NCBI GenBank assembly: GCA_020052635.1
Contig: JAGVOR010000097.1
Coordinates: 1-7,137, forward strand
Direction of reading: 5' to 3'
DNA: 7,137 nucleotides
Source: Candidatus Omnitrophota bacterium
Lineage (GTDB): Bacteria; Omnitrophota; Gorgyraeia; Gygaellales; Profunditerraquicolaceae
The notes beneath the pieces are model-generated. The model did not search any database. It was not told where the DNA came from and worked only from the letters and a program-made list of their open reading frames with translations. Every line of letters begins with the position of its first letter. Positions within the stretch are counted from its first letter, which is position 1. The position numbers and the translations under genes are program-made. Positions 1 through 6,375 of the stretch are shown piece by piece.

Positions 1-950
1 CCGTCATCCGCCGCAACTACCAATACCACAATATCGGTGATGCGTGCTCCCCGGGCACGCATTGCGGTAAATGCTTCATGGCCGGGGGTATCTAAAAAAG
101 TAATCTCGCCCTGCGGCAGGCTGACCCGATACGCCCCGATATGCTGCGTAATACCACCATGCTCTTTTTCGGTAACCTTAGTATTACGGATCGCATCCAA
201 CAGGGAAGTTTTACCGTGATCAACATGGCCCATAAAAGTTACGATCGGAGCGCGCATCTTTTGTTCTTGAGGCTTATCAATTCTTTTATGCACTTGCAAG
301 GCCGCCTCTTCCGCACTGGGTGCCTGTTTTACCTTAAAACTGTATTTTGAGCATAATTTACCGAGCGTAGCCTCATCCAGGGATTGATTAATCCCGATCA
401 TCACCCCCATACCCATCAGATGCTTAATCAGTATCGAAGATTTTTCCTGTAATTTTACCGCTAAGTCTTTAACGGTAATCGGCAGCTCCAATTCAATTTC
501 TTTCTCGCAAACCGCCTTAACCTCAGCTTTGATTTCCGGCTTATGGGCGGGCTTAGCCTCGACTTTTATTTCCGGTTTGTGGGCAGGCTTAACCTCAACT
601 TTTATTTCCGGCTTATGGGCGGGCTTAGCCTCAATCTTTATTTCCGGCTTAATTGCCGGTTTAGCTTCTACCTTAGCTTCAACCTTAACCTCAGGCTTAT
701 GGATAACCGGCTTAATCTCCACCCTGATTTCAGGTTTATGGGCCAGCCTGGATTCCGGTTTAGGAACAGTTTTTAAAACCGGCGCGGGTTTGTCTTTAAC
801 CGCCTTGGCCGCGGTTTTAAGTTTTAACGGCTTAGCGGCGGATTTAAGTTTAGCCGCAGCGGCTTTAACCGTTGGCTTTTTGGTTTTTACTTCCACTTTC
901 GATTTAACTGTTTTTTTAACCCCTGTTTTTTCTTTCTTAACCTTTGGCAT
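1..950 (-). CDS. infB: Translation initiation factor IF-2, 5' part (runs off the window)
   Basis: This gene encodes the GTPase that brings fMet-tRNA to the 30S subunit and promotes 50S joining. The frame is open from the ATG at 948-950 to the window edge, giving 316 full codons. The N-terminal ~155 residues are a basic, low-complexity Lys/Ala/Pro/Glu region with 12-residue [16 protein letters not shown] repeats (about residues 71-147). An IF2_N domain follows at about 156-207 (starts [12 protein letters not shown]). The GTPase domain then begins: the P-loop GHVDHGKT is at residues 241-248 (207-230), the switch I segment GGITQHIG follows, and DTPGH is at 287-291 (78-92). The remaining G domain and domains II-IV lie outside the window. 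The start is well set: an in-frame stop lies upstream at 987-989, no ATG, GTG or TTG intervenes, and an AGGA Shine-Dalgarno sits at 961-964. It is the last visible gene of the operon, 72 nt after nusA. Confidence 0.97.
   Translation of the reverse strand, partial: MPKVKKEKTGVKKTVKSKVEVKTKKPTVKAAAAKLKSAAKPLKLKTAAKAVKDKPAPVLKTVPKPESRLAHKPEIRVEIKPVIHKPEVKVEAKVEAKPAIKPEIKIEAKPAHKPEIKVEVKPAHKPEIKVEAKPAHKPEIKAEVKAVCEKEIELELPITVKDLAVKLQEKSSILIKHLMGMGVMIGINQSLDEATLGKLCSKYSFKVKQAPSAEEAALQVHKRIDKPQEQKMRAPIVTFMGHVDHGKTSLLDAIRNTKVTEKEHGGITQHIGAYRVSLPQGEITFLDTPGHEAFTAMRARGARITDIVVLVVAADD
510..740 (-). repeat. Tandem 36-bp / 12-residue repeats in the IF-2 N-terminal region
   Basis: The last four copies are in exact 36-bp register: the plus-strand motif TCCGG recurs at 535, 571, 607 and 643. 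They encode units of the form (H/I)KPEIK-x-E-x-K-x-x, covering IF2 residues 100-147. Two less regular copies precede them: a 13-residue unit from residue 71 ([13 protein letters not shown]) and a 16-residue unit from residue 84 with an internal VEAK duplication. The pattern suggests expansion by in-frame duplication. It lies in the disordered N-terminal arm, which varies greatly in length and sequence among bacterial IF2 proteins. Confidence 0.9.
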
Positions 951-960
951 ATTTTCTCTT

Positions 961-981
961 TCCTGCCTGCCGCAAGGCAGG
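961..981 (-). promoter_or_regulatory. Hairpin pair overlapping the infB ribosome binding site
   Basis: In the 72-nt nusA-infB gap the transcript can fold in two exclusive ways. Form A pairs CCTGCC (976-981) with GGCAGG (966-971) around a four-base loop UUGC, leaving the AGGA Shine-Dalgarno (961-964) free. Form B pairs CCTGCCT (975-981) with AGGCAGG (962-968) around a six-base loop, burying three of the four Shine-Dalgarno bases. AGGA lies 10 nt before the infB ATG. No U-run follows, so this is not an intrinsic terminator. The pairing is read directly from the sequence; a regulatory role is inference. It could also be a copy of a dispersed palindromic repeat. Confidence 0.5.
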
Positions 982-1022
982 TCTCTTTACCGAACTTATA
1001 TGACGAAGTGCGGCATTAATAA

Positions 1023-2288
1023 TTACGACAGCTTCTTGGCCTCCGCAATAATTTTCTGGGCCTTCTTCTCTCCGATCCCCTTAATTTGAGTCAATCCTTC
1101 AACCCCCAGCTTGACGACATCTGCCAGGCTGCCAGCCCCCGCCTCTTCCAAACCCTGAGCAATTTTCTGGCTTATTCCTAAAAGCTCGGCTAAACCTGAT
1201 TCCTTTTTAGTTTCTTTTTTGGATTCTTTTTTCAGTACTTTCTTGGTCTCTTTTTTAGCCTTTTTGACCTTAGGGGTTTTGGCCGGTTCGGTTTCAACTT
1301 GGGCCCCGGAAGTATCTTCGGCTTTAATGCCTAAAGCTTCAGCGGCAATCATACTCTTGGTGCGGATATCCAACTCCCAACCCACCAGGCGTGAAGCCAG
1401 GCGCACATTCTGCCCGTGCTTACCGATACTCAAAGACAACTGGTCATCCTCAACGATGACGCTGGCCTTATTGGTATCCCGGTCTAATTTGATTTCGGAA
1501 ACCTTGGCCGGGGAAAGCGCAGCCTTAATATATTCCCGGACATCATCATTAAAACGCACGATGTCGATCTTTTCACCTTGTAATTCATTCACGATATTGC
1601 GTACCCGGTTACCCCGCATACCGACACAGGCGCCCACCGCATCGACCTTTTCATTCTTAGAATAAACCGAAATCTTAGTCCGCTCTCCCGCTTGACGGGA
1701 GATCCCCCGGATCTCGACAATCCCTTCATAGATCTCCGGGACCTCAAGTTCAAATAACTCTTTCACCAGGTTAGGGTGTGCCCGGGATAAAATAATTTGC
1801 GGCCCCTTAGTATCTTTCTTAACCTCGACCACATAAGCCCGGATCCGCTGCCCCTGTTTAAATTCTTCTTTCGGAGACTGCTCGCGTTTTAAGAGGACGC
1901 CTTCGGCCTTACCCAGCAAATCGACAATCAGATTGCCTTTTTCGAAACGGTAAACCGTGCCGCTGACAATTTCCCCCACCCGGCTTTGAAATTCCATAAA
2001 AACCACATCCTTCTCCGCTTCGCGCATTTTCTGGATAATTACCTGGCGCGCGGTAGAAGCAGCAATCCTGCCGAAATCTATACTGGTCACCGGCTGATTA
2101 TTACGAAAGGCGCGGATCTCACCGGTTACGCGGTCGATCTGAACCTTAAACTCTTCATCCGGCTTTAAATCGATCACTCTTTTGGCAGCGCTTAACATCG
2201 CGCTTTCAACCGCCTCCAGCATAATTTCTTTTTTGATGCCTTTTTCTCTTTCAATCTGTTCGATAATCGCTAGCAACTCCTGACTCAT
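1023..2288 (-). CDS. nusA: Transcription termination/antitermination factor NusA
   Basis: NusA binds RNA polymerase and nascent RNA and modulates pausing, termination and antitermination. The 421-residue product shows the family layout. The polymerase-binding N-terminal domain covers about 1-100 and the S1 domain about 104-170. KH1 has its loop GMRG at 223-226, within DAVGACVGMRGNRV. KH2 has GKHG at 289-292, within LSLSIGKHGQNVRLASRL. A Lys/Glu/Ser-rich linker follows (about 337-363, repeated KKET/KKES), then a C-terminal helix-hairpin-helix segment (about 365-421, containing IKGIGEKKAQKI). This is longer than the short Bacillus-type NusA, which ends after KH2, and shorter than E. coli NusA with its two acidic repeats. 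The ATG at 2286-2288 has a strong AGGAGA six bases upstream (2295-2300). It lies 13 nt after rimP, the usual neighbour. Confidence 0.97.
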   Translation of the reverse strand: MSQELLAIIEQIEREKGIKKEIMLEAVESAMLSAAKRVIDLKPDEEFKVQIDRVTGEIRAFRNNQPVTSIDFGRIAASTARQVIIQKMREAEKDVVFMEFQSRVGEIVSGTVYRFEKGNLIVDLLGKAEGVLLKREQSPKEEFKQGQRIRAYVVEVKKDTKGPQIILSRAHPNLVKELFELEVPEIYEGIVEIRGISRQAGERTKISVYSKNEKVDAVGACVGMRGNRVRNIVNELQGEKIDIVRFNDDVREYIKAALSPAKVSEIKLDRDTNKASVIVEDDQLSLSIGKHGQNVRLASRLVGWELDIRTKSMIAAEALGIKAEDTSGAQVETEPAKTPKVKKAKKETKKVLKKESKKETKKESGLAELLGISQKIAQGLEEAGAGSLADVVKLGVEGLTQIKGIGEKKAQKIIAEAKKLS

Positions 2289-2301
2289 TTTTATTCTCCT
2301 G

Positions 2302-2760
2302 TTATATTACCAATTGTGCCTTATTGATCTTAATTAAAGGTATCTCTAAAACTCCTTGGGGGGCCTGAATAAAAACTGCGGCAGCATCGGCTTTTACGAT
2401 TACCCCCTGCCACTGGCACCTGCCTTCCACCAGGTCGTTTAAAAAAAATACCGCCTCCCGATTTAAATTACGTAAAAAATCTTTTTGCACTTTTAGCGGC
2501 CGGTCTAAACCGGGGGAGGAAACCTCCAGCACATAATCACCGCAGACCAGTTGCTTTTCATCCAGCAGGTCCCTGAGTTTCCGGCAAAGCTGCGCGCATT
2601 CCGCTAAAGTAATACCGCCAGGTAAGCGGTGCGCCAGAACGGTGATGATTAAACGCTCTCCTTGGGGTTGTAAGATCAAATCTACTAACTCCAACCCATG
2701 ATCAATAAAATAAGCGTTAAATAATTCCATTAACTCCTGGCTCAAAAATCCCTGATGCAA
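2302..2760 (-). CDS. rimP: Ribosome maturation factor RimP
   Basis: RimP is a small cytoplasmic protein that assists 30S subunit maturation. The 152-residue product has the normal family length (about 150). It carries the signature YVLEVSSPGLDRPL, with SSPGLDRPL at residues 81-89 linking the N-terminal alpha/beta domain to the C-terminal SH3-like barrel. The N-terminal HGLELVDLIL (21-30) is also typical. The start codon is TTG at 2758-2760. It is supported by the AGGGGGA ribosome binding site four bases upstream and by an in-frame TAG at 2770-2772 that excludes any longer form. The next in-frame ATG (residue 11) would remove part of the first helix. The position between proS and nusA is the classical one. 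Confidence 0.95.
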   Translation of the reverse strand: MHQGFLSQELMELFNAYFIDHGLELVDLILQPQGERLIITVLAHRLPGGITLAECAQLCRKLRDLLDEKQLVCGDYVLEVSSPGLDRPLKVQKDFLRNLNREAVFFLNDLVEGRCQWQGVIVKADAAAVFIQAPQGVLEIPLIKINKAQLVI

Positions 2761-2764
2761 ATTA

Positions 2765-2771
2765 TCCCCCT
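2765..2771 (-). promoter_or_regulatory. Ribosome binding site of rimP (decides a TTG start)
   Basis: On the minus strand AGGGGGA is followed by TAAT and then TTG. The strong purine run at standard spacing, together with the in-frame stop at 2770-2772 overlapping it, fixes the rimP start at this TTG. Confidence 0.75.
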
Positions 2772-2787
2772 AATGTTTTTACTAAAA

Positions 2788-4032
2788 CTATAATTTAAAG
2801 CCGCGGGCCGCCTTAAGCACTTCCTCTCGAGGAATAAACTTGGTGCTTTTATCTTTACGTAACTTTAATTCCAATTTTCCTTCCTCTAAGCCCTTCTTAC
2901 CAATGACGATACTTACCGGTATGCCGGTTAAATCAGCATCCTTAAATTTTATCCCCGCCCTTTCATCGCGGTCATCCAAAAGTACAGTTAAACCGCAAGC
3001 TTCAAGCTCCTGATGCAGGCTATTGGCCTCCCGCATCAATTCCGGATGAGCTACATCTAACGGCAGAATAATCACATCAAAAGGGGCTACTTCTTTCGGC
3101 CAGACTATTCCGTCGGAGTCATGATTCTGTTCAATAATCGCCGAAACCAGACGGGATACTCCGATGCCATAGCACCCCATAATCAAAGGCTTCAGCTGCC
3201 CGAAGCTGTCCGAAAAATTAGCTGCCAGCGCTTGACTGTATTTTGTGCCTAATTTAAAGATGTGGCCGACCTCAATCGTATTAACCTGCTCCATATTAAT
3301 CTGACAGGCAGGGCATAAACTCGAATCCCCCTTGGCGGCTTTAGCCGATGAGCATTGCGGGCAAAAACAAACCACATCTTCGCCCAAGGGCGCCTCCACC
3401 ATAAATTCATGAGAAACTTTTCCACCCATTACTCCGGAGTCAGCCTCGGTGATTAAAATTTTTAAGCCGCAGCGGGCAAAAATCCTTTTATAGGCTTCGA
3501 ACATCAGCTGGTAATTTTTATCCAAACCCGCTTCATCCTGATCGAAACTATAAGCATCCTTCATAATAAATTCACAAGCCCGGATCAGGCCGAAACGCGG
3601 ACGTATCTCATCTCTAAATTTAGTCTGGATCTGATATAAAACCAAAGGTAATTGCCGGTAGCTGGAAAGATTATTCTTGAGAAGATCCGTAATAATCTCT
3701 TCATGCGTAGGGCCCAAAGCAAGGTTTCTGTCCCGGCGGTCCTTAAATTTAAACATTACCTCCCCTAAATCTTTATCGCGGCCGGTTTTTTGCCAAAGCT
3801 CCAGAGGTTGCAGGGCCGGCAAAAGCAATTCAGAAGCACCCGCCGCATTCATCTCCTGGCGGATAATCCCCTGGATTCTTTCCAAAACCCGCAATCCCAG
3901 CGGCAGATAAGTATAGGAGCCGGCCATCAGCATACGCACAAATCCACCGCGCAAAAGTAATTGATGCCCCAGGGATTCAGCCTCTTTAGGGACTTCTTTT
4001 AAAGTTGGAATAAACGCTTTGCTCCAGAACAT
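2788..4032 (-). CDS. proS: Proline--tRNA ligase, bacterial type, lacking the full editing insertion
   Basis: This class II synthetase attaches proline to tRNA-Pro in the cytoplasm. Visible parts of the 414-residue product are the motif 1 region (about 38-72), the proline-binding loop LGPTHEE (106-112), motif 2 from FRDEIRPRFGLIRACEF to KDAYSF (139-163), IEVGHIFKLGTKYS (253-266), and motif 3 GCYGIGVSRLV (286-296). The anticodon-binding domain follows, with LLDDRDERAGIKFKDADLTG at 351-370. Bacterial ProRS of the E. coli type is about 570 residues because a ~180-residue INS editing domain separates motif 2 from motif 3. Here only about 45 residues lie between SHEF (207-210) and IEVGHIF, and they hold two CxxC pairs (C224/C227 and C240/C243). 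The frame is clean on both sides, so this is an architecture rather than damage. The ATG at 4030-4032 lies one base after the ATPase gene's stop, with AAGG at 4039-4042, suggesting translational coupling. Confidence 0.96.
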   Translation of the reverse strand: MFWSKAFIPTLKEVPKEAESLGHQLLLRGGFVRMLMAGSYTYLPLGLRVLERIQGIIRQEMNAAGASELLLPALQPLELWQKTGRDKDLGEVMFKFKDRRDRNLALGPTHEEIITDLLKNNLSSYRQLPLVLYQIQTKFRDEIRPRFGLIRACEFIMKDAYSFDQDEAGLDKNYQLMFEAYKRIFARCGLKILITEADSGVMGGKVSHEFMVEAPLGEDVVCFCPQCSSAKAAKGDSSLCPACQINMEQVNTIEVGHIFKLGTKYSQALAANFSDSFGQLKPLIMGCYGIGVSRLVSAIIEQNHDSDGIVWPKEVAPFDVIILPLDVAHPELMREANSLHQELEACGLTVLLDDRDERAGIKFKDADLTGIPVSIVIGKKGLEEGKLELKLRKDKSTKFIPREEVLKAARGFKL

Positions 4033-4033
4033 T

Positions 4034-5296
4034 TTAATCCTTATTAAAAATCTCTTTATCTAAAGTTATCCCTCTTTTAGCAAAAATCGGGTAAAATACC
4101 GGGATAACTCCCGTGGCCTTAAAACGGCCGTGCACCTTGCCGTCCCGATCAACATTCTCGATATCATAATAAAAGATATCTTCAAGGTTGGGAAATCCAT
4201 CTTTAATGCCGTTAATCTGGCTAATCCGGGTAACCTTACGGCCACCGTCGACTAACTGATCCTGCTGAATAACTAAATGTAATGCCGAAACAATCTGCCG
4301 GTGAATTGCCTCCTGGCTGATCGGCACCCCGGACATCAAAATCATTGTTTCCAAGCGATTCATAACATCCAAAGGTGTATCGGCATGGATTACCGATAAT
4401 GCCCCGCTGTGGCCGGAACACATCGCCTGCAACATATCCAAAGCTTCGGCGCTTCTGATTTCACCCAAGATAATCCTTTGCGGGCGCATACGTAAAGTAT
4501 TACGGAAGAGATCCCGAATCGTAATCTCCCCCTTGCCTTCGATATTGGGCGGCTTAGTCTCTAACCTTACCACGTGGGGTTGAGCCAGATGCAACTCCGC
4601 CGTATCTTCGATGGTGATCGTCCTTTCGTCATCGCCGATATAACCGGAAAGCACCCCGACGGTCGTCGTCTTTCCGCTGCCGGTCGCTCCGGAAAATATC
4701 ATATTCGCTTTGCCTCTGATACAAGCGATCAGAAAATCCGCCATTCTTTTATCCAAAGTATCCAGCTTAATCAGATCTTCGGCCTTCGTAATTACCCGCA
4801 GGAATTTACGGATCGTAATCGTCGGTCCATCCAAAGCCAGCGGCGGGATAATGATATTCACGCGCGAACCGTCCTGCAGGCAGATATCCGTGTAAGGCAC
4901 CGACTCATCCACCCTTCTGCGGGTCGGGGAAAGGATTTTTTGGATCACATACATCAGCTGCTGATCGCTGTCAAAACGCATCCCGGTTAAGACTTTTTTA
5001 CCGAACTTTTCGACATAAACATTGTGCGTACCGTTAATCATGATTTCGGTGACATCCGGATCCATCATTAATTGCTCGATGGGGCCAAGGCCGGCGAATT
5101 CATCAACCAATTCATTGATAATATTCTCCCGCTCCTCCACTTTAAGCGGATTGCGCGGCTGACTTAAAATACTCTCGAGAATATTTCTCACTACCGCGGC
5201 AACCTCAGTTTTATTGCCGGCACATTTGAATAAAACACTGCTGTACTTGGTTAAGAAATCTTCACGTACTCTACCTTTTAACGTTTGCTGGGCCAT
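4034..5296 (-). CDS. cpaF: CpaF/TadA-family type II/IV secretion system ATPase
   Basis: The 420-residue product is a hexameric-type secretion ATPase of the CpaF/TadA branch, which powers Tad/Flp pilus assembly at the cytoplasmic face of the inner membrane. The N-terminal domain (about 55-170) has the typical LVDEFAGLGPIEQLMMDPDVTE start (63-84), then DGSRVN (142-147). The catalytic domain shows Walker A GATGSGKT (203-210), Asp box TITIEDTAELHL (226-237), Walker B RIILGEIR (274-281) preceded by RMRPQ, and His box GHSGALSVIHA (295-305). The C-terminus GRFKATGVIPVFYP (390-403) is also CpaF-like. The sequence is full length with no frame damage. The ATG at 5294-5296 has AAGGAG five bases upstream. 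The gene overlaps ispG by 26 nt and sits 1 nt from proS. No pilin, TadB, TadC or prepilin peptidase gene is nearby, so which machine it serves cannot be told. The symbol is given by family. Confidence 0.93.
   Translation of the reverse strand: MAQQTLKGRVREDFLTKYSSVLFKCAGNKTEVAAVVRNILESILSQPRNPLKVEERENIINELVDEFAGLGPIEQLMMDPDVTEIMINGTHNVYVEKFGKKVLTGMRFDSDQQLMYVIQKILSPTRRRVDESVPYTDICLQDGSRVNIIIPPLALDGPTITIRKFLRVITKAEDLIKLDTLDKRMADFLIACIRGKANMIFSGATGSGKTTTVGVLSGYIGDDERTITIEDTAELHLAQPHVVRLETKPPNIEGKGEITIRDLFRNTLRMRPQRIILGEIRSAEALDMLQAMCSGHSGALSVIHADTPLDVMNRLETMILMSGVPISQEAIHRQIVSALHLVIQQDQLVDGGRKVTRISQINGIKDGFPNLEDIFYYDIENVDRDGKVHGRFKATGVIPVFYPIFAKRGITLDKEIFNKD
4037..4042 (-). promoter_or_regulatory. 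Ribosome binding site of proS inside the upstream gene
   Basis: AAGGAT on the minus strand lies within the last codons of the CpaF-type ATPase gene. The stop codon TAA (4034-4036) and one base separate it from the proS ATG. Termination and reinitiation are therefore almost superimposed, so the two genes are probably translationally coupled. Confidence 0.6.
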
Positions 5297-6365
5297 GTTT
5301 TCTCCTTGAATTGATCTGGCGCAATAAAGCCTGTACGCAGTCTCCGGCTGATACTTTGCTAATCATTTTACCCCTGGAAAATAAAATTCCGCTGTTGCGG
5401 CCAAAGGCTATTCCCAAGTCCGCCTCTCTTGCCTCTCCCGGACCGTTCACCACGCAACCCATCACTGCTACCCTTAAAGGAGGATAAAACTGCCGGTAAG
5501 TTTTAGCCGCAAGGATAGATTCCAAATCTTTAACGATACTGACTAAATTTAATTCACAGCGGCCGCAAGTAGGACAACTGATCACTTGCACCCCCGGATG
5601 AGCCAGGCCTAATGATTCTAAAATCCCCCTGGCTGCTCGCACCTCCTCAACCGGATCCTCCGTCAGCGACACCCTTATTGTATCACCAATACCCTCCAGC
5701 AGTAAAGTACCTAAAGCAATACTGGACTTAATAATACCTTTGTAAGCGGATCCGCAAGCCGTAACCCCCAGATGCAAAGGATAACTGCAGGCTTTAGCCA
5801 CCTTGCGATAGGCCTCTACCGTATCCAAAACATTATTGGCCTTAAGCGAAATTACCAAGTTAGTAAACTTTAATTTTTCAATCCGCCCGATATAATCCAA
5901 ACAAGAAGCCACCAGCTTGTCGGTCATCGAAGACTTACGGGACCCTAAGTCCTTAACCGAACCGCTGTTTAAGCCGATCCGTAAAGGGATCTTCGCTGCT
6001 TTTAAGGCGTCGACTACCGCTCTGATCTGCGCTGGATTATCGATATTGCCGGGATTCAACCTGATTTTATCCGCCCCGTTCTCAATCGCCGCAATTGCCA
6101 GCCGGTAATCAAAATGAATATCGGCAACCAGCGGAAGCTTTACCCGGGACTTAATTTTCTTCAGCGCGGCTGCATCCAACGGATCTTTTATCGCCAGGCG
6201 CACAATCTGGCAGCCGGCTGCCTCAAGCATATTGATCTGCCGGATGGTATGAGCAAGATCGGAAGTCTTGGTCTTAGTCATCGATTGAATCGCCACCGGA
6301 TTGGCCCCACCGAACAGGCAATTGCCGATCTTAATAATTTTGGATTTTCTTTTTTTGATTTCCAT
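5271..6365 (-). CDS. ispG: 4-hydroxy-3-methylbut-2-en-1-yl diphosphate synthase (IspG/GcpE)
   Basis: This enzyme converts MEcPP to HMBPP in the MEP isoprenoid pathway, using a [4Fe-4S] cluster. The 364-residue product matches the ordinary bacterial length (E. coli 372) without the large insertion seen in plant, chlamydial and Bacteroidetes forms. Features are the N-terminal IGNCLFGGANPVAIQSMTKTKTSD, the TIM-barrel motifs VADIHFDYRLA and RLNPGNI, LGVTACGSAYKG, and the cluster domain: CPTC with C264 and C267, GCVVNGPGE with C304 and E311. These correspond to the Cys/Cys/Cys/Glu ligands of E. coli IspG. I chose the ATG at 6363-6365 because alignment-type conservation begins just after it (KIIKIGN) and it starts 10 nt after the rseP stop. 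A longer form from 6416 would add 17 unconserved residues overlapping rseP. The chosen start has only a poor Shine-Dalgarno. The 3' end overlaps the next gene by 26 nt. Confidence 0.96.
   Translation of the reverse strand: MEIKKRKSKIIKIGNCLFGGANPVAIQSMTKTKTSDLAHTIRQINMLEAAGCQIVRLAIKDPLDAAALKKIKSRVKLPLVADIHFDYRLAIAAIENGADKIRLNPGNIDNPAQIRAVVDALKAAKIPLRIGLNSGSVKDLGSRKSSMTDKLVASCLDYIGRIEKLKFTNLVISLKANNVLDTVEAYRKVAKACSYPLHLGVTACGSAYKGIIKSSIALGTLLLEGIGDTIRVSLTEDPVEEVRAARGILESLGLAHPGVQVISCPTCGRCELNLVSIVKDLESILAAKTYRQFYPPLRVAVMGCVVNGPGEAREADLGIAFGRNSGILFSRGKMISKVSAGDCVQALLRQINSRRKHGPANVKR
5302..5307 (-). promoter_or_regulatory. Ribosome binding site of the cpaF-like gene, inside ispG
   Basis: AAGGAG followed by AAAAC and ATG on the minus strand fixes the start of the ATPase gene at 5296. 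The site lies in the last codons of ispG, whose reading frame continues 26 nt past this ATG to its stop at 5271-5273. Confidence 0.75.
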
Positions 6366-6375
6366 ATTGCTTAAA

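Noticed and set aside
966..981. Possible intrinsic terminator between nusA and infB.
   Set aside because: The hairpin is GC-rich but is followed on the transcript by CAGGAAAGAG rather than a U-run, so it should not terminate. infB is expected to be co-transcribed.
529..1089. A 186-codon plus-strand open frame with repeated [12 protein letters not shown] residues.
   Set aside because: It is antisense to the repeat-rich start of infB, and its apparent repeats are the reverse complement of the [12 protein letters not shown] units. It has no supporting ribosome binding site and resembles no family.
1684..1702. A 7-bp GC-rich hairpin (TCTCCCG/CGGGAGA, 5-nt loop) inside nusA.
   Set aside because: A stem of this size is expected by chance a few times in a window of this length. 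It encodes conserved-looking NusA residues with no insertion and no following U-run.
2788..4032. proS considered as a pseudogene or internally deleted gene because it is ~155 residues short.
   Set aside because: The frame is uninterrupted and all three class II motifs and the anticodon-binding domain are intact. The shortened segment has its own ordered cysteine pattern, so it reads as a functional compact form.
4236..4421. A 61-codon minus-strand open frame within the ATPase gene.
   Set aside because: It is a shifted-frame shadow of the well-supported CpaF-type coding sequence. No conserved motifs are visible.
5167..5186. A 20-bp near-perfect palindrome (one mismatched pair) centred on TCTCGAGA.
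   Set aside because: It lies inside the ATPase coding sequence, encoding ordinary residues (NILES). One such near-palindrome in about 7 kb is not far from chance expectation. There is no sign of an operator role.
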